From assembly GCA_025922945.1 (NCBI GenBank), contig JAICGW010000003.1, positions 1-51,749 of the forward strand: 51,749 nucleotides of DNA, given 5' to 3'. The DNA is from Acidimicrobiia bacterium. Its GTDB lineage: Bacteria > Actinomycetota > Acidimicrobiia > Spongiisociales > ZC4RG35. The position numbers and the translations under genes were made by a program. The notes under the pieces were generated by a model that saw only the letters and a program-made list of their open reading frames with translations, had not been told where the DNA came from and searched no databases. Positions 50,103 to 51,749 of this stretch are shown in pieces (within the stretch, counting starts at the first letter, position 1; each line of letters begins with the position of its first letter).

Positions 50103-51377
50103 GTGACGTCGACCGATATTGACTTCAAGGACGCCGCCGGCCAGATGCATACCGAGGCCTTCGGGGCCATCGCCAACTCGCCGTGGTACTCCGACGCGGT
50201 CTACGAGCGATTCTCCGATGCCGAGTACCAACGTCGGTTCGACGCCACCCGAGCGAAAATGAAGCGGCTCGGCCTCGACGTCCTCATCGCATCCGGTGGG
50301 CCAAATCATTGGAGCTGGGGCGGGGGAATGCGCTGGCTGAGCAACCACTGGGAATGGCATGGGATCTCGGCCTATGTCGTGGTGCCCCCGGAAGGGGAGC
50401 CGGTCCTGATCTGCGGGCCCGGTGGCGCCCATCGCGAGGCGGTGCGCCGCGCCACCCCGCTAAAAGATGTGCGCCACTCCCGCTGGGGCCGCTCGGGCGA
50501 TGTGATCGTCGAGCTGATCAAGGAGTGGGGACTGGCCGACGCCACCGTCGGCATCTCCCATGTCGATCCCGTATATGGCCACCATCTGCCGGTGGACGAA
50601 TGGGAGCGTCTCCGGGAGGGCTTGCCCGAGGCCAAGTTGGAGCGGGTGGGGGACTTCTTCCATGAACTTGTCCATACCAAGAGCCCGGAGGAGATCGAAT
50701 GCGTTCGCCAGGCCGGGAAGCTGATGGACCAGGCCTTCGAGGCCATGATCGCCGCTGCCCGTCCCGGAGTCACCGAGTATCAGCTCGCCGCGGCCGCCAC
50801 CCACGCGGTCATGGAAGGTGGTGGCCAGATGGATTTCAACATCATCGGGTCGACGCGGATGGATGAGCCGGGGATGGTGTTCGGCAATCCGTGGCCGTCG
50901 AGCCGTCGCCTTGCGAAGGGCGACATCATCATCAATGAGCTGGCTTGCGGCTACAACGGATACTCGGTGCAAATCGGCGGCCCTATATGCATCGGGGAGC
51001 CACCCTCGTGGATTCGTGAATTCTTCGACGAGGTGGTGCTGCCGGGCTACGACCTCATGGCGGAACAACTCATCGGGGGCAACAGCTGGGACGACGTGAT
51101 GAAGGCCAGTCAGTTCTTCCGGGACAAGGGATACGACTCCCGACCCCTCTTCCTTCATTGCATCGACTTCACCAGCCACACCCCGCACGTGATGTGGGAC
51201 CACGTGGTGGCCGAGGACAACGAGCTCGATCTCGTCCCGGGAATAGTTGCGATGCTGGAGCCAACCATCATCACCCCCGACGGATTGCTCGGGATTTTCT
51301 TTGGACGAACCTATGTCCTCACCGACGGCGGGCACGAACAGGTGACGAAGTTCCCCCACGAGCTGGTCGTGACCTGA
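50103..51377 (+). CDS. M24-fold hydrolase with lost metal ligands (creatinase-like)
   Basis: Protein of 424 aa from GTG 50103 with GGAGG five bases upstream. The N-terminal creatinase domain includes YQRRFDATRAKMKRLGLDVLIASGG. At the metal site it reads IIINELACGYNGYSVQIGGP (Asp residues replaced by Glu and Gln), keeps His in HCIDFTSHTPHVMWDH and one Glu (AMLEPTIITPDG), and lacks the last Glu (GIFFGRTYVLT). The Asp-to-Glu and Asp-to-Gln changes are the same as in the gene at 45835. A metal-free amide or amidine hydrolase is likely. It is a distant paralogue, much longer in the N-terminal half. Confidence 0.85.
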   Translation: MTSTDIDFKDAAGQMHTEAFGAIANSPWYSDAVYERFSDAEYQRRFDATRAKMKRLGLDVLIASGGPNHWSWGGGMRWLSNHWEWHGISAYVVVPPEGEPVLICGPGGAHREAVRRATPLKDVRHSRWGRSGDVIVELIKEWGLADATVGISHVDPVYGHHLPVDEWERLREGLPEAKLERVGDFFHELVHTKSPEEIECVRQAGKLMDQAFEAMIAAARPGVTEYQLAAAATHAVMEGGGQMDFNIIGSTRMDEPGMVFGNPWPSSRRLAKGDIIINELACGYNGYSVQIGGPICIGEPPSWIREFFDEVVLPGYDLMAEQLIGGNSWDDVMKASQFFRDKGYDSRPLFLHCIDFTSHTPHVMWDHVVAEDNELDLVPGIVAMLEPTIITPDGLLGIFFGRTYVLTDGGHEQVTKFPHELVVT

Positions 51378-51384
51378 CCCCCTC

Positions 51385-51470
51385 GGCCCTTCGGGCCACT
51401 CCCCCCAACACTCGCTTCGCTCGTTGGGGGGAGAAACAGCATTCGGGTTTCTCCCCCCGTAGGGGGGAGA
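51385..51470. repeat. Three consecutive hairpins, two with a shared CTCCCCCC arm
   Basis: Hairpin 1: GGCCC-TTC-GGGCC (51385-51397). Hairpin 2: CTCCCCCCAAC and GTTGGGGGGAG, 11 bp, with a 13-base loop (51399-51433). Hairpin 3: TCTCCCCCC-GTA-GGGGGGAGA (51450-51470). They lie in the gap between convergent genes and probably act as a bidirectional terminator. The repeated C6/G6 arm suggests a dispersed repeat family. Confidence 0.65.
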
Positions 51471-51505
51471 GCCGGCGCAGCCCGGGAGGGGGGAGAAGCC
51501 GCTCG

Positions 51506-51749
51506 CTAGCTTCCGAGCTTGTTCGCCAGCCAGCGGAAAGTGGCCGGGGCCCAGTGGTTGAAATGCTTGAAGGCGCAGTGCCCGTCATCGGGGTAGATGC
51601 GAGCTTCTTTGCCGGTGGCAGGGCCGGTCTCGAGCATGAAATAGATGTTGCCGATCGGCGCCAGATGGTCGAGCTTGCCGTTGATCATCAGCACCGGCAT
51701 GGTGATGTTGTCGAGGATCCCTTGCTCGGAGAGCGCCCACCGGGAGAAG
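51506..51749 (-). CDS. Alpha/beta hydrolase, C-terminal part (runs off the window)
   Basis: The frame is open to the right edge, so the track ATG at 51700 is internal. The visible 80 residues read SRWALSEQGILDNITMPVLMINGKLD...PDDGHCAF...LANKLGS. The Asp of NGKLDHLAPI and the His of DDGHCAF fit the last two members of a Ser-His-Asp triad; the nucleophile lies outside the window. Substrate unknown. Confidence 0.75.
   Translation of the reverse strand, partial: FSRWALSEQGILDNITMPVLMINGKLDHLAPIGNIYFMLETGPATGKEARIYPDDGHCAFKHFNHWAPATFRWLANKLGS

Noticed and set aside
1-51749. CRISPR array, tRNA, rRNA or insertion sequence
   Set aside because: No regular spaced repeats, cloverleaf-like runs, rRNA text or transposase motifs were seen by eye; an RNA search tool would be needed to exclude small RNAs.

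Overview
The window reads as high-GC Actinomycetota DNA. The best guess is an uncultured Acidimicrobiia-like lineage. Support comes from a Streptomyces-type 'conservon' (histidine kinase, roadblock, DUF742, GTPase), a mycobacterial-type tad locus in the Rv3661/Rv3660c-Rv3654c order, an LLM-type (F420-class) oxidoreductase and frequent GTG/TTG starts. No rRNA, tRNA, CRISPR or insertion sequence was seen. All family names come from reading motifs; no database search was run.

Layout. 1-5.9 kb: a truncated MASE1 membrane sensor divergent from a five-gene conservon operon that ends with a coiled-coil protein, a bidirectional terminator and a secreted repeat protein. 6-11 kb: housekeeping and accessory genes (valS, an MFS exporter, an acetyltransferase, a small unknown). 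11-15.7 kb: HAD phosphatase divergent from the tad pilus/secretion operon (degenerate Ssd-like gene, cpaF/tadA, tadB, tadC, pilin, two TadE-like genes). 15.7-24.6 kb: small-molecule genes (DHFR-like reductase, M24 hydrolase, PEP-utilising-domain protein, amidohydrolase, beta-hydroxyacid dehydrogenase, cupins, hydratase, OsmC) and a MerR-cyclase fusion. 24.9-26.3 kb: a flavin amine oxidase with unusual flanks.

27-51.4 kb looks like one large catabolic island. It holds a peptide/opine-type ABC importer split into dppDF-like (29.5-32.1 kb) and dppABC-like (42-45.7 kb) halves. It also holds a creatininase-family hydrolase, two M24 'pita-bread' hydrolases whose metal ligands are largely lost (creatinase or ectoine-hydrolase-like), an ornithine-cyclodeaminase-family protein, two DHDPS-family lyases, an FAH-family hydrolase, an LLM oxidoreductase, a zinc alcohol dehydrogenase, an ACMSD-type amidohydrolase, a threonine-synthase-like PLP enzyme and several exporters. 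In the middle sit a LacI-family regulator and a cupin-cyclase fusion. A palindrome CAAnCGnTTG, of LacI-operator type, occurs upstream of dppDF/FAH, creatininase and dppA, and with one mismatch between the two DHDPS-like genes. This suggests one LacI regulon taking up and degrading an unidentified nitrogen-containing, possibly cyclic, compound. The window ends with a cluster of hairpins and a truncated alpha/beta hydrolase.
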